Positions 25,986-34,106 of a stretch of 64,000 bases of DNA are shown here, piece after piece (within the stretch, counting starts at the first letter, position 1; every line of letters begins with the position of its first letter). The notes under the pieces were generated by a model. It saw only the letters and a program-made list of their open reading frames with translations, did no database searches and was not told where the DNA came from. Both the position numbers and the translations under genes were made by a program. This DNA comes from Streptomyces niger (lineage in GTDB: Bacteria; Actinomycetota; Actinomycetes; Streptomycetales; Streptomycetaceae): assembly GCF_000718305.1 (NCBI RefSeq), contig NZ_JOFQ01000002.1, positions 186,001 to 250,000 on the forward strand, in the 5' to 3' direction.

Positions 25986-26858
25986 ATGAGCCAGTCGAAG
26001 CCCGCCCTCTCCGATCAGTACGTCCTGACCCTGTCCTGCCCGGACAAGCAGGGCATCGTCCACGCGGTGTCCAGCTACCTCTTCATGACCGGGTGCAACA
26101 TTGTGGACAGCCAGCAGTTCGGGGACCGGGACACCGGACTCTTCTTCATGCGGGTCCACTTCCGCGCCGAGACCCCCGTCACCCTGGAGAAGCTGCGCGC
26201 CAGCTTCGCCGCGGTCGGCGACTCCTTCCAGATGGACTGGCAGATCCACCGGGGCGACGAGAAGATGCGCGTCATCCTGATGGTGTCCAAGTTCGGGCAC
26301 TGCCTGAACGACCTGCTCTTCCGCTCCCGCATCGGCGCGCTGCCGGTGGAGATCGCGGCCGTGGTCTCCAACCACACCGACTTCGCCGAGCTGGTCGCCT
26401 CCTACGACATCCCCTTCCACCACATCCCGGTGACGAAGGACACCAAGGCGCAGGCCGAGGCGCAGTTGCTGGAGCTGGTCCGCGCCGAACAGGTCGAGCT
26501 GGTCGTACTGGCCCGGTACATGCAGGTGCTCTCCGACGACCTCTGCAAGGAGCTGTCGGGCCGGATCATCAACATCCACCACTCCTTCCTGCCGAGCTTC
26601 AAGGGCGCGAAGCCGTACCACCAGGCGCACGCCCGCGGCGTGAAGCTGATCGGTGCCACCGCGCACTACGTCACCGCCGACCTCGACGAGGGCCCGATCA
26701 TCGAGCAGGAGGTCGCGCGGGTCGGCCACGGCGTCACGCCCGACCAGCTCGTCGCCGTCGGCCGGGACGTGGAGTGCCAGGCGCTCGCCCGGGCCGTGAA
26801 GTGGCACAGCGAGCGCCGCGTGCTGCTCAACGGCAGCCGCACGGTCGTCTTCGCCTGA
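25986..26858 (+). CDS. purU: formyltetrahydrofolate deformylase
   Basis: 290 residues, usual length. It hydrolyses 10-formyl-tetrahydrofolate to formate and tetrahydrofolate, feeding purine synthesis and balancing the one-carbon pool. An N-terminal ACT domain (about 10-88, YVLTLSCPDKQGIVHAVSSYLF) precedes the formyltransferase fold. The active-site block is NIHHSFLPSFKGAKPY (about 198) with the catalytic Asp region TADLDEGPIIEQ near 235. ATG 25986 aligns with the family; GTG 25968 would add six residues. The stop TGA lies in the first of four 21-bp tandem repeats. Confidence 0.95.
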   Translation: MSQSKPALSDQYVLTLSCPDKQGIVHAVSSYLFMTGCNIVDSQQFGDRDTGLFFMRVHFRAETPVTLEKLRASFAAVGDSFQMDWQIHRGDEKMRVILMVSKFGHCLNDLLFRSRIGALPVEIAAVVSNHTDFAELVASYDIPFHHIPVTKDTKAQAEAQLLELVRAEQVELVVLARYMQVLSDDLCKELSGRIINIHHSFLPSFKGAKPYHQAHARGVKLIGATAHYVTADLDEGPIIEQEVARVGHGVTPDQLVAVGRDVECQALARAVKWHSERRVLLNGSRTVVFA

Positions 26859-26961
26859 GGCCCCGCCCCTCGCGCCTGAGGCCCCGCCCCTCGCGCCTCT
26901 GACCCCGTCCCTCGCGCCTCTGGCTCCGTCCCTCGCGCCTCTGACCGGTCAGAGGCGCGAG
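26853..26961. repeat. stop-anchored 21-bp repeats ending in a perfect palindrome, between convergent genes
   Basis: Four 21-bp units start at 26853, 26874, 26895 and 26916. Units 1-2 read GCCTGAGGCCCCGCCCCTCG(C) and units 3-4 drift to GCCTCTGACCCCGTCCCTCG(C). Unit 1 carries the purU stop. They run into a perfect 30-bp palindrome, 26932-26961 (half-site CTCGCGCCTCTGACC), whose right half is the end of the convergent anti-sigma gene (codons for S-R-L-stop). The palindrome likely terminates both transcripts. Confidence 0.88.
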
Positions 26962-28364
26962 AGCGACGCCGTCGCGAAGAGGACGTCGCGGATGGCGTCC
27001 CGCTCGCCGTGCTGGCCCGCCGCCGCGTCCTCGGGCGACACGTGCCCCGCGGCCAGCTGGCAGAACTCCACGCTGTCCAGGGCGATGTGCGCGACGGTGT
27101 GGTCCGGCGTGCCGAGCGCGCCCGGCGAGTCCAGCGAGATGTACCAGTGCCCGCCGCCGCTGCCCTCCACCTCCAGGTGCAGCGTGCGGCCCGGCGTGCC
27201 CGCCTCGACCAGCCGCCGCGGCGGCGTCGCCAGTCCGGTCCGGCGCCGCACGGCCAGCGCGGAGGGCAGCAGCCGGGCGGCCAGGTCGACCATGCCGTGC
27301 ATGTGGTCGGCGGCCGGCGCCTCGTACGGATAGTCCACGGCGTCGGCGATGTCACCGGCGTGCACCCAGCACTCGAAGGCCCGCTCCAGCATGGAGTCGC
27401 GCAGCGGCAGCCGGAAGTCGCCGTACGGCACGGCCAGTTCGGCGACCCCACGGCCTGCGAACGCCACCGTCCGTATCAGCGCGTGGGTCTGCTCGCGCCA
27501 CGGCTCACGGGTGGCGAGCGGGGACTCCTCGTGCACCGAGGTACGCCAGTACGCGAGCGTGCGCTCCGTCGGATCGGTGGGGGAGTCCTCCGGAATCTCG
27601 GCGCCCAGCGGGTCGGTGAGGCCGAGGGCGCCTGCCACCAGGCCGTCCACGGACATCAGATGGCCGATGACGCCCGCCACGGTCGTGGTCCGGCCGGCCG
27701 CCCGGTCGTTCTCGAACCACCGCAGCCGGACCGGCGCCCGCCACTCCGCCTCGCCCATGTCCCGCAGCAACGCGTCCAGCTTGGCGGTCTCCGCGTCGTA
27801 CGGCCCCGCCCACTCGGGCACCGGGATACGGGCGGGACGGCGGCCCAGGCAGCCCTCCAGGACCCGGCTGCGCAGCAGCGGGTCCAGGTCCAGGCTGTCG
27901 GCCGGGTGCAGCAGACCCACCGCGTCCCGCAGCCGCAGCGCCTCATCGGCACACGTGGCGCAGTCCGTGAGGTGCGCCTCGACGGCGGCGGTCTCCTCGG
28001 CCGAACAGGCGGCCAATGCCCAGGCGCCCAGCAGCGACTTGAGCACCGCGTGCGGCGGCTCGGGCCGGTCGGTGCCGGCCGGGTCCTGGTCCGTGGTCCC
28101 GTCCTTCTGCGTGGCGGCGCGCTCGGCACCGCCGTCCGGGCTGTCCGGGCTGTTCGCGTTGTTCGTGTCGTCCTCGGGGGCGTCCCGCTCCGCCGGCGGG
28201 TCCGGCTCGGGGCGCGGCACGCGCACGTCCGGCAGCGGGCCCTGGTCCTCGGCGGGGCGCCGCGGGGCCGGTATGCGGGGTCGCTCGCCGCGGCCGGGGC
28301 AGGGGCGGCCCGGCTCCTCGGGACCCTGCGGGCCGAAACGGTCCCAGTCCTCGGGGCCGTTCAC
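26949..28364 (-). CDS. zinc-finger anti-sigma domain fused to mycothiol-dependent maleylpyruvate-isomerase-like domain
   Basis: 471 residues. Residues 1-110 are a charged, Pro-rich tail. About 115-185 is a ZAS-type anti-sigma finger (AHLTDCATC, the His-x3-Cys-x2-Cys motif). From about 205 to the end is a DinB-like mycothiol-dependent maleylpyruvate isomerase fold (ETAKLDALLRDMGEAEWRAPVRL ... VAGVIGHLMSVDGLVAGAL ... ECWVHAGDIADAV). GTG 28364 overlaps the sigma-factor stop (GTGA), the usual sigma/anti-sigma coupling. No membrane segment is seen, so it is a soluble anti-sigma factor. The fused thiol-cofactor fold suggests a mycothiol or thiol-stress input; that is inference. The last codons and stop form half of a 30-bp palindrome. 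Confidence 0.83.
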   Translation of the reverse strand: MNGPEDWDRFGPQGPEEPGRPCPGRGERPRIPAPRRPAEDQGPLPDVRVPRPEPDPPAERDAPEDDTNNANSPDSPDGGAERAATQKDGTTDQDPAGTDRPEPPHAVLKSLLGAWALAACSAEETAAVEAHLTDCATCADEALRLRDAVGLLHPADSLDLDPLLRSRVLEGCLGRRPARIPVPEWAGPYDAETAKLDALLRDMGEAEWRAPVRLRWFENDRAAGRTTTVAGVIGHLMSVDGLVAGALGLTDPLGAEIPEDSPTDPTERTLAYWRTSVHEESPLATREPWREQTHALIRTVAFAGRGVAELAVPYGDFRLPLRDSMLERAFECWVHAGDIADAVDYPYEAPAADHMHGMVDLAARLLPSALAVRRRTGLATPPRRLVEAGTPGRTLHLEVEGSGGGHWYISLDSPGALGTPDHTVAHIALDSVEFCQLAAGHVSPEDAAAGQHGERDAIRDVLFATASLSRL

Positions 28365-28993
28365 AGTGCCCGCCCGTATCCGGAGCCGGTCGGCGGTGGC
28401 GGCGGTGGGGGCAGGGCGCCCGGGCGGCCCGGCGTGGGCGGGCCCGCCTGGTGGTTGTGCGCGGTGGCGAGGAGTTGCAGGCCGAGCCGGAGCCTGCGGC
28501 GCGCCTCGTCCTCGGTGACGCCGAGGTCGGCGGCGGTCTGGCGGTAGTCGCGCCGCTGGAAGTAGGCCAGTTCCAGCGCGGCACGCAGCGGCGCCGGCAT
28601 GGAGGTGACGATGTAGTCGGCGCGGGCCGCGGTCGAGGCGGCGTTGATCTTCTGCTCGATCTCGGCCGGTTCCGGTGCGTCGGCGCCGCAGTCCAGCGCG
28701 GAGGCGGCCTCGGTCTGGCGCAGCCGGTGCACGGCCTGGCGGTGCGTGAGCGTGGCGACCCACGAGCGCAGCGAACCCTGCTTGGGGTCGTACGCGTCCG
28801 GGTTCTCCCATATGTAGCCGAAGACCTCGCGGGTGATCCGGTCGGCGGCGCCCTCGTCCTCCAGAACGCGTTGCGCGAGGCTGTGCACGAGCGAAGCGAA
28901 ACGGTCGTACAGCTCGCCCAGCGCGGCCGCTTCACCGCGGGCGAGCCGCTGCTGCATCCGCCTGTCCCAGCGCGGCGGCGCTTCGTTCACCAT
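28361..28993 (-). CDS. ECF-type RNA polymerase sigma factor
   Basis: 210 residues. Region 2 is at about 20-95 (ALGELYDRFASLVHSLAQRVL ... SLRSWVATLTHRQAVHRLR). Region 4 is at about 120-180 (MPAPLRAALELAYFQRRDYRQTAADLGVTEDEARRRLRLGLQLL). A short Pro-rich tail (PGALPPPPPPPTGSG) follows. It directs polymerase to stress-type promoters and is presumably held by the coupled downstream zinc-finger protein. ATG 28993; GTG 28990 is also possible. A typical ECF autoregulated promoter is not obvious in the upstream 28994-29200 stretch. The STAS gene is divergent. Confidence 0.9.
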   Translation of the reverse strand: MVNEAPPRWDRRMQQRLARGEAAALGELYDRFASLVHSLAQRVLEDEGAADRITREVFGYIWENPDAYDPKQGSLRSWVATLTHRQAVHRLRQTEAASALDCGADAPEPAEIEQKINAASTAARADYIVTSMPAPLRAALELAYFQRRDYRQTAADLGVTEDEARRRLRLGLQLLATAHNHQAGPPTPGRPGALPPPPPPPTGSGYGRAL

Positions 28994-29267
28994 CCACGGC
29001 CCCCTTCCCCGTCGCCGCTGTGCCCACCGTCACAGAAGTTCATCGTCACAGAGTCCGTCGTGTGTGCGCCGTGTCATCGAATGTAGTGCTCCGGTCCGCC
29101 GGCGCACCTTCCTTTACGGCAAAACGAGCCGTGCGGCGACTGCGGATGGTATAGGTCCCGTCACTTTCTGATTGAAGTTCCTGACGAAAGTCGACTGATA
29201 CGGATCGTTCATGCCCTTTTTTGCCCGCACGTTATTCGTGTGTGACCGGATGCGGGGAGGAAAGCCA

Positions 29268-29486
29268 GTGATCCAGGGCATAGCCTGGGACGTGGCGGCC
29301 TGTTGCGCGAGGAATTTCTCAGGAGTTTCGGGGAAGCAGGTCCGGGCAGCCGATGCGGGGAAGGGTGCGTTCCGGATGGCTCCGGAGGCGTCCGGTCCGA
29401 GAGCGAGCGAAAGGCTTCGAGCGCGTGACGTTGAAGGTGGCAGAGGACGAGCAGGGCCGCTGGGCGGTGCTGCGGGTGTCCGGTGA
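29268..29486 (+). CDS. possible small ORF overlapping the STAS gene start
   Basis: GTG 29268 follows a very strong ribosome site (GGGGAGGAAA, 6 nt spacing) and opens a 72-codon frame beginning IQGIAWDVAACCARNF. It overlaps the STAS gene by about 60 bp in another frame and is unlike any family I know. It could be a translated leader coupling to the STAS gene, or the ribosome site may be fortuitous. Confidence 0.25.
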   Translation: MIQGIAWDVAACCARNFSGVSGKQVRAADAGKGAFRMAPEASGPRASERLRARDVEGGRGRAGPLGGAAGVR

Positions 29487-29799
29487 AATGGATCTGGTCA
29501 CGTCCCCCTCGGTGCGCCAGCACGTGCACGACGCGGTCGCGGAGGGGCGCCGCAGCGTGGTGTTGGACCTGTCCGGCGTGCAGTTCTGCGACTCCAGCGG
29601 CGTCGGCGTACTGATCGCCGCGCGCCGGCTGATGCGCTCCTGCCAGGGCCGACTGCGGCTGATCCTGCCAGCCCAGGGCGCGGTCGACGGCTCGCACGTG
29701 AACCGCGTGCTCGCGGCGCTCGGCGTGCGCCGCCTCTTCGAGGTCTACCCCGACGTGTCCACCGCCGTCGACGAAACCGCCGCGCCGCTGTCTGCCTGA
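29425..29799 (+). CDS. STAS-domain anti-sigma factor antagonist
   Basis: 124 residues, a single STAS domain of the SpoIIAA/RsbV type. The phosphorylatable Ser lies in the classical motif VQFCDSSGVGVLIAARR (about 50-66), preceded by VLRVSGEMDLVTSPSVRQHV. When unphosphorylated it should bind an anti-sigma kinase and release a sigma factor. Neither a kinase-type (RsbW) anti-sigma gene nor its sigma factor is adjacent; the divergent sigma/anti-sigma pair is of the zinc-finger type and is not expected to be its partner. GTG 29425 has AAAGG 10 nt upstream; ATG 29353 would add 24 Arg-rich residues. Upstream TTGAAG and GATACG-like elements near 29173-29200 could be its promoter. Confidence 0.88.
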   Translation: MTLKVAEDEQGRWAVLRVSGEMDLVTSPSVRQHVHDAVAEGRRSVVLDLSGVQFCDSSGVGVLIAARRLMRSCQGRLRLILPAQGAVDGSHVNRVLAALGVRRLFEVYPDVSTAVDETAAPLSA

Positions 29800-29952
29800 C
29801 GCCTTCCCGGCGTACCGTTTCCCCCGATTTCTCCCCCATGGGGGGAGCGCGAGGTCCCCTTCTCAACACAGTAGCCCCAGGGTCCGACAACGCCCCGGCA
29901 CCGTCCCCCCCCGGGCGCTTCTCCCCCCCGCTCCTCCGATCTCGCCGCTCCC

Positions 29953-31416
29953 TCAGGCCGCCCGTGGTGGGAATTCCGCGCGTACGACGAAGCCGCCGTC
30001 CGGGGTCGGGCGGGCTTCCAGCGTGCCGCCCAGGCTCTGTGCGCGTTCCCGCAGGCCGACGAGGCCGTGACCGCCGCCGGGCAGCTGGGGCGCGTCCGCG
30101 TCCGCGTCCGGCGGCCCGTTCCGCACCTCGACCAGCAGGCCCGCCTCGGCGGTGGGCGGTTGCGCGACGCGTATCCGTACCTGGGCGCCCGGCGCGTGCT
30201 TGCGGACGTTCGTCAGCGCCTCCTGGACCGTACGGAACGCCGCTCGCTCCACCGTCCGGTCCGTCGGCGCGTCCCCCTCCACGCCGTTCTCGTACGTCAC
30301 GTCCAGCGCCGACATCTCGATCAGCCGCGGCAGTTCGGCCAGGTCCGGCTGGGGCGCCGGCGCGGGCTGCGCCGCCCCGTCCTGCTCCTCGGGTGCCCTG
30401 CCGCCCGCGGCCCGCAGGATGCCGACCATGTGCCGCAGCTCCTCCAGCGTGCTCACCGACAGCTGCCGGATCGTCCGCGCGCCCTCCCGCGCCCCGGCGT
30501 CCTCCGAGGCGACCTGGAGCGCGCCCGCCTGCAGGCTGATCAGGCTGACCTGGTGGGCCACCACGTCGTGCATCTCGCGCGCCAGCCGGGCCCGCTCCGT
30601 GGCCAGCACGCGGTCCGCGATCAGCCGGTCCTCGCGCTCCAGGCTGCGGGTGAGGTCGGCGACCCGGGCCGCCAGTTCGCGCCGGGTGCGTACCAGCAGG
30701 CCCAGCCCGATCGGCCCGGCGGAGGTCACCGAGGCGTCGATCAGGACGAGGGTGTTCTCCCGGTATGCGGTCGGCTCCCAGTCGCCGATCGGGTACGGGA
30801 AGAAGTGCGCGGCGATCAGCAGGAACGCGCAGGCACCGAGCCGGAGGCGGCTCGGCCGCAGTGCGGCGACCGTGTACAGGGCGATCATCGGCGCGAACCA
30901 GATGTAGCCGATGTAGAGGCCCGGCAGGGTCGCCAGGAAGACCGTGAGCGGCAGCCGGCGGCGCAGCAGCAGGGCGAGCGCGGCGAAGAGGGAGACGCCC
31001 AGCTCTAGGGGCTGGTCGACGTCGTTGACGAGGAAGGAGTCGGCGATGCCGAGCAGGGCGGGGACGACGAGGACGGCTTGTCGGCGCAGTCGGGGCGCGC
31101 GGATGCCGGTGCGGCGGGCGGCCGCCGGTATGTCCCCCGCGCCTTGCGCGTCTCCCGGCCCTCTCATGCCCGCCGTGCTTGGTTCGCTTCCCGGTCCTCT
31201 CATGCCGCCCGTACTTTCCGCACCTCCCGCTCCTCTCCTGTCCGCCGTGCTTGGCTCGCCTCCCGGCCCTCTCATGGCTTCCGTGCCTTTCGTGCCTCTC
31301 GTGCCTCTCATGGCTCCCGCGCCCTCCGTGCCTCCCGTGCCTTCCGCGTTCGTCACCGAGGCCGTTTCCGAGGCCGTTTCCGAGGGCGTTTCCGGGGGCG
31401 TGTCGGTCGGTCTCAT
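29953..31416 (-). CDS. two-component sensor histidine kinase (NarL-partner, HisKA_3 type)
   Basis: 487 residues. An unusual N-terminal low-complexity region (about 1-100) has repeated MRGPG/EPST segments. Four or five membrane helices follow at about 110-245. The HisKA_3 box is REMHDVVAHQVSLISLQ with the phospho-acceptor His at 283, and the ATPase domain shows N-box QEALTNVRKHAPG and G-box GGGHGLVGLRERAQSLGG. ATG 31416 overlaps the response-regulator stop (ATGA), so they are cotranscribed. Several internal ATG codons in the repeated segment (MRG...) could start shorter forms. The stimulus is unknown; the membrane domain suggests an envelope signal. Confidence 0.9.
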   Translation of the reverse strand: MRPTDTPPETPSETASETASVTNAEGTGGTEGAGAMRGTRGTKGTEAMRGPGGEPSTADRRGAGGAESTGGMRGPGSEPSTAGMRGPGDAQGAGDIPAAARRTGIRAPRLRRQAVLVVPALLGIADSFLVNDVDQPLELGVSLFAALALLLRRRLPLTVFLATLPGLYIGYIWFAPMIALYTVAALRPSRLRLGACAFLLIAAHFFPYPIGDWEPTAYRENTLVLIDASVTSAGPIGLGLLVRTRRELAARVADLTRSLEREDRLIADRVLATERARLAREMHDVVAHQVSLISLQAGALQVASEDAGAREGARTIRQLSVSTLEELRHMVGILRAAGGRAPEEQDGAAQPAPAPQPDLAELPRLIEMSALDVTYENGVEGDAPTDRTVERAAFRTVQEALTNVRKHAPGAQVRIRVAQPPTAEAGLLVEVRNGPPDADADAPQLPGGGHGLVGLRERAQSLGGTLEARPTPDGGFVVRAEFPPRAA

Positions 31417-32066
31417 CTGGGGCCTCCCGTGACCAGTCCCGCGCGGTCGGCGACGATCGCCGCCTGTACCCGGTTGATGCCGCCCAGTTTGGCGAGCAGC
31501 GCGCTGACGTGGTCCTTGACCGTGCTGGGCGCGAGGCCCATCCGGCCGGCGATCTGTGCGTTGCCCAGGCCCTCGCCGAGCAGTGCCAGTACCTCCGACT
31601 CGCGCGGCGTGAGGGCGCGTACGGCCTCCGCGGCGGCGGCCTGCGTCTCGGCGGTGAGGTAGCCGCCGATGACGGCGCGGGTGACGCCCGGGTCCAGCAC
31701 GCTGCCGCCCGCCGCGAGCGTGCGCACGGCGCGGATCAGCTGCTCGGGGTCGGAGTCCTTCAGGAGGAAGCCGGCGGCGCCTTCGCGCAGCGCGGCGGTC
31801 AGGTACTCCTGCGCGTCGAAGGTGGTGAGCATGGCGATGGCGGGGGGTTCGGGCGCGGCCCGCAGTCCGCGGAGTACGGTGAGACCGTCGACGTCCGGCA
31901 TGCGGATGTCGAGCAGTACGACCTCGGCTCCGCTGCGCCGTACCGTTTCGACGGCCGTGGCGCCGCCGCAGTCCGCGACCATCTCCACGTCCGGCGCCGT
32001 TCCCAGGATCATCCGCAGCCCGGACCGGACCAACCGCTCGTCGTCCACCACAGCGACACGGATCAC
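31413..32066 (-). CDS. two-component response regulator, NarL/LuxR family
   Basis: 217 residues: receiver domain 1-120 (VAVVDDERLVRSGLRMIL; phospho-acceptor Asp in VVLLDIRMPDVDG) and a LuxR-type HTH at about 150-210 (LTPRESEVLALLGEGLGNAQIAGRMGLAPSTVKDHVSALLAKLG). GTG 32066 follows GGAAGGGG by about 6 nt. It is the first gene of the pair with the downstream kinase. Targets unknown. The upstream gap 32067-32384 contains the repeat array of the next gene and no further coding sequence. Confidence 0.93.
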   Translation of the reverse strand: MIRVAVVDDERLVRSGLRMILGTAPDVEMVADCGGATAVETVRRSGAEVVLLDIRMPDVDGLTVLRGLRAAPEPPAIAMLTTFDAQEYLTAALREGAAGFLLKDSDPEQLIRAVRTLAAGGSVLDPGVTRAVIGGYLTAETQAAAAEAVRALTPRESEVLALLGEGLGNAQIAGRMGLAPSTVKDHVSALLAKLGGINRVQAAIVADRAGLVTGGPR

Positions 32067-32314
32067 CGGTCGCCCCTTCCTGTCGTGCCGTACCGACTCC
32101 GCGAGGCGGGCCCGCACCCCCGCCGTTGGGCGGGGGTCCGCACGCGACCTGCGGAGGATGCCGCGGGACGGCACCCGCGGGCAGAGTGCTCCTCATGCTG
32201 CACCACTGAGGAGGCCACGAGCGGGTCACGCGGTGCAGCTCACACCGGCGGCCGCCGCGACCCCCACACGCGACGGCCGCCATCGGTGTGTTCGGTACCG
32301 AACGTCCTCTTCGG

Positions 32315-32393
32315 CCCCGTTCTCACCCGGCCCGCTTCTCTCCCGGTTCGTTCTCACCCGGCCCGCTTCTCTCCCGGCCCGGTTTCACTCGGG
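32315..32393. repeat. stop-codon-anchored 15/16-bp tandem repeat (5 copies)
   Basis: On the minus strand the units are CCCGAGTGAAACCGGG, CCGGGAGAGAAGCGGG, CCGGGTGAGAACGAA, CCGGGAGAGAAGCGGG and CCGGGTGAGAACGGGG. The first holds the last sense codon and TGA of the membrane-protein gene. Units 2/4 and 3/5 match as pairs, so the array looks like a duplicated 31-bp dimer. Confidence 0.85.
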
Positions 32394-33395
32394 TCGGGTG
32401 CGCGCCCAGGAGTGCGTGCTGCCGCGGCGGGGGCTGAACGCCCGCCCCGTGGTGAGTACCAGTACCGAGGTCATCGCGGCCAGTAAGTAGGCGGTGCAGG
32501 CCAGGTCGAGCGTTCCCTCGACGGTCCGCGTCCCGGCGCCGAAGGCCCCGGTGACCGTGTAGCCCACCACCGTCCGCACCACGAGGTAGAGCTGGACGGC
32601 GGCGAAGACCAGCAGCGCGCCCCGTACGTCCCGTCGCCCGCTCAGCGCGAGCCGGCCGACGATCAGCCAGGTCGCGAGCGAGGCGAGGGCGGAGAAGGCC
32701 ACCCCGGCGACCGGCGCGTCCACCGACGGGCTCACCGCCGCGTCGACGGCGCCGGCCAGGTAGGACCCCGTCCCTTGCGCGCCCGCGGTGAGCAGCCGCA
32801 CCATCCAGGCCGTCTCGAACAGCCCGGCCAGCAGGAACAGCACCCCGCAGATCCGGGAGACCCGGCCCTGCCACCAGGAGCCGGCGTCCCGGCCCTGGTG
32901 CGCTTCGGGGCGCGCGGGCAGCAGGACGCAGAGCACGACGATGCCGGTCAGCAGGCCCAGTACGTGGGTGGCCAGCGTCCAGCCGCCCATCGCTTCGAAG
33001 CGGTAGGCGGAGCGGTACCCGGGGTGCAGCAGCCCGACGCCCTCCCGCAGCGAGCGGGCGAGGACGAGGCAGGCGAGCAGGACGGCGGCGGGGCGGGCGA
33101 CGGTGCGCTGCGCCAGCGCCGCCCCGGCGACGGCGGCCAGCGCCACCGCGAGCGCCCACTCCTGCGGCTCCAGCGCGCCCACCGGCCCGGCCAGCGGGTT
33201 GAAGAGGCCTTCGGCGAAGTCCAGGGGGCTCACCCGGGCGTCGACCGCGCCGGTCACCACCCAGGCGAGCAGCGCGCCCGCGTACAGCGCCAGGGCCAGT
33301 CCGGCCGCGAGATAGGCGCCGCTGTGTTCGGGAGCGGCCCGGCCGGAGTCGGCGCCCGGCCGTACGTCGAGCAGTCCGCCGTCCCGCATCACCAT
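32385..33395 (-). CDS. multispan membrane protein of unknown function
   Basis: 336 residues, about eight hydrophobic segments (first near 28-48, YLAAGLALALYAGALLAWVV; last near 290-320, TLDLACTAYLLAAMTSVLVL). I do not recognise the family. Acidic residues in loops (VSPLDFAEGLFNP) and a conserved-looking SLREGVGLLHPGYRSAYRFE loop may be functional. ATG 33395 and ATG 33389 are both possible starts. It lies 165 bp downstream of a nine-copy pentanucleotide repeat and ends in a stop-anchored repeat array, so both flanks are repetitive. Confidence 0.72.
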   Translation of the reverse strand: MVMRDGGLLDVRPGADSGRAAPEHSGAYLAAGLALALYAGALLAWVVTGAVDARVSPLDFAEGLFNPLAGPVGALEPQEWALAVALAAVAGAALAQRTVARPAAVLLACLVLARSLREGVGLLHPGYRSAYRFEAMGGWTLATHVLGLLTGIVVLCVLLPARPEAHQGRDAGSWWQGRVSRICGVLFLLAGLFETAWMVRLLTAGAQGTGSYLAGAVDAAVSPSVDAPVAGVAFSALASLATWLIVGRLALSGRRDVRGALLVFAAVQLYLVVRTVVGYTVTGAFGAGTRTVEGTLDLACTAYLLAAMTSVLVLTTGRAFSPRRGSTHSWARTRPE

Positions 33396-33560
33396 GACCG
33401 ACCCCCGATCCGCCGTGCGTCGTCGCGCCGTGCGTCGTGCCGTCGTCCGCGGTCGCCCGTCGTGCGGTGCGCCCGCCGTCCCCTGTCATTGTTCAAGGAC
33501 GGTGCGCGTGCGCGCGGAGGTTCCCTCTGTGTGCTGCGGGCCCCGCGGTATGTCTCCTGG

Positions 33561-33610
33561 GACGGGACGGGACGGGACGGGACGGGACGGGACGGGACGG
33601 GACGGAACGG
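33561..33610. repeat. pentanucleotide microsatellite (GACGG)9 plus one variant, G-quadruplex-capable
   Basis: Nine perfect GACGG copies and one AACGG. The plus strand therefore has a run of GGG tracts separated by AC, a textbook G-quadruplex motif. It lies in the 237-bp gap between two minus-strand genes, about 165 bp upstream of the membrane-protein gene start. Confidence 0.9.
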
Positions 33611-33632
33611 GACCGGGCGCGTCGCGCGCCGC

Positions 33633-34106
33633 TCAGCGCAGCCGTCCCGCGACCAGCGAGACGAAGTCGCGGATCTCCTGGCGGGTGTGGGCGCGGAGTT
33701 CGGTGAGCGACCGCCGGGTCTCGACGGAGTGCAGCTCCGTCACGTCCGCCATCAGTTGCTCGGCGAGCTCCACCACCCCGGCGTCGTCGCTGACCATCTG
33801 GGCGCGGAACATCGCCTCATGGGCGGCGCGCCGGGCCTTGTACTGCTCCTCGCGCAGCTCGGGTGTGTCCTCGCCGCAGAGCTCGTCGCCCTCGTGCAGG
33901 ACGAACCACCGGTGGACCAGCACCCTGCGGTACTCCAGCAGGGCTCCCGCGTAGGCGCAGTACGCGTCGATGCGTTCCTGCCGCAACTTCTCCTCGCGGG
34001 CGAGAGCGTGGCTGCGTTCGGTCTCGCGGCGCTGGAAAAGGTGGGTGGTGCCGGCGCCGAGCAACGTGCCGACCACCGCGACCACGCTCGTGACTACTGC
34101 CTCCAT
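33633..34106 (-). CDS. single-pass membrane protein with cytoplasmic helical domain, unknown function
   Basis: 157 residues. An N-terminal membrane segment (about 3-22, AVVTSVVAVVGTLLGAGTTHL) is followed by a charged, largely helical region likely to form a coiled coil (QRRETERSHALAREEKLRQERIDAYCAYAGALLEYRRVL) and a second helical block (ELREEQYKARRAAHEAMFRAQMV). This layout is common in actinobacterial hypothetical proteins. ATG 34106. It is divergent from the Ser/Thr kinase gene; the 86-bp gap must carry both promoters. Confidence 0.75.
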   Translation of the reverse strand: MEAVVTSVVAVVGTLLGAGTTHLFQRRETERSHALAREEKLRQERIDAYCAYAGALLEYRRVLVHRWFVLHEGDELCGEDTPELREEQYKARRAAHEAMFRAQMVSDDAGVVELAEQLMADVTELHSVETRRSLTELRAHTRQEIRDFVSLVAGRLR

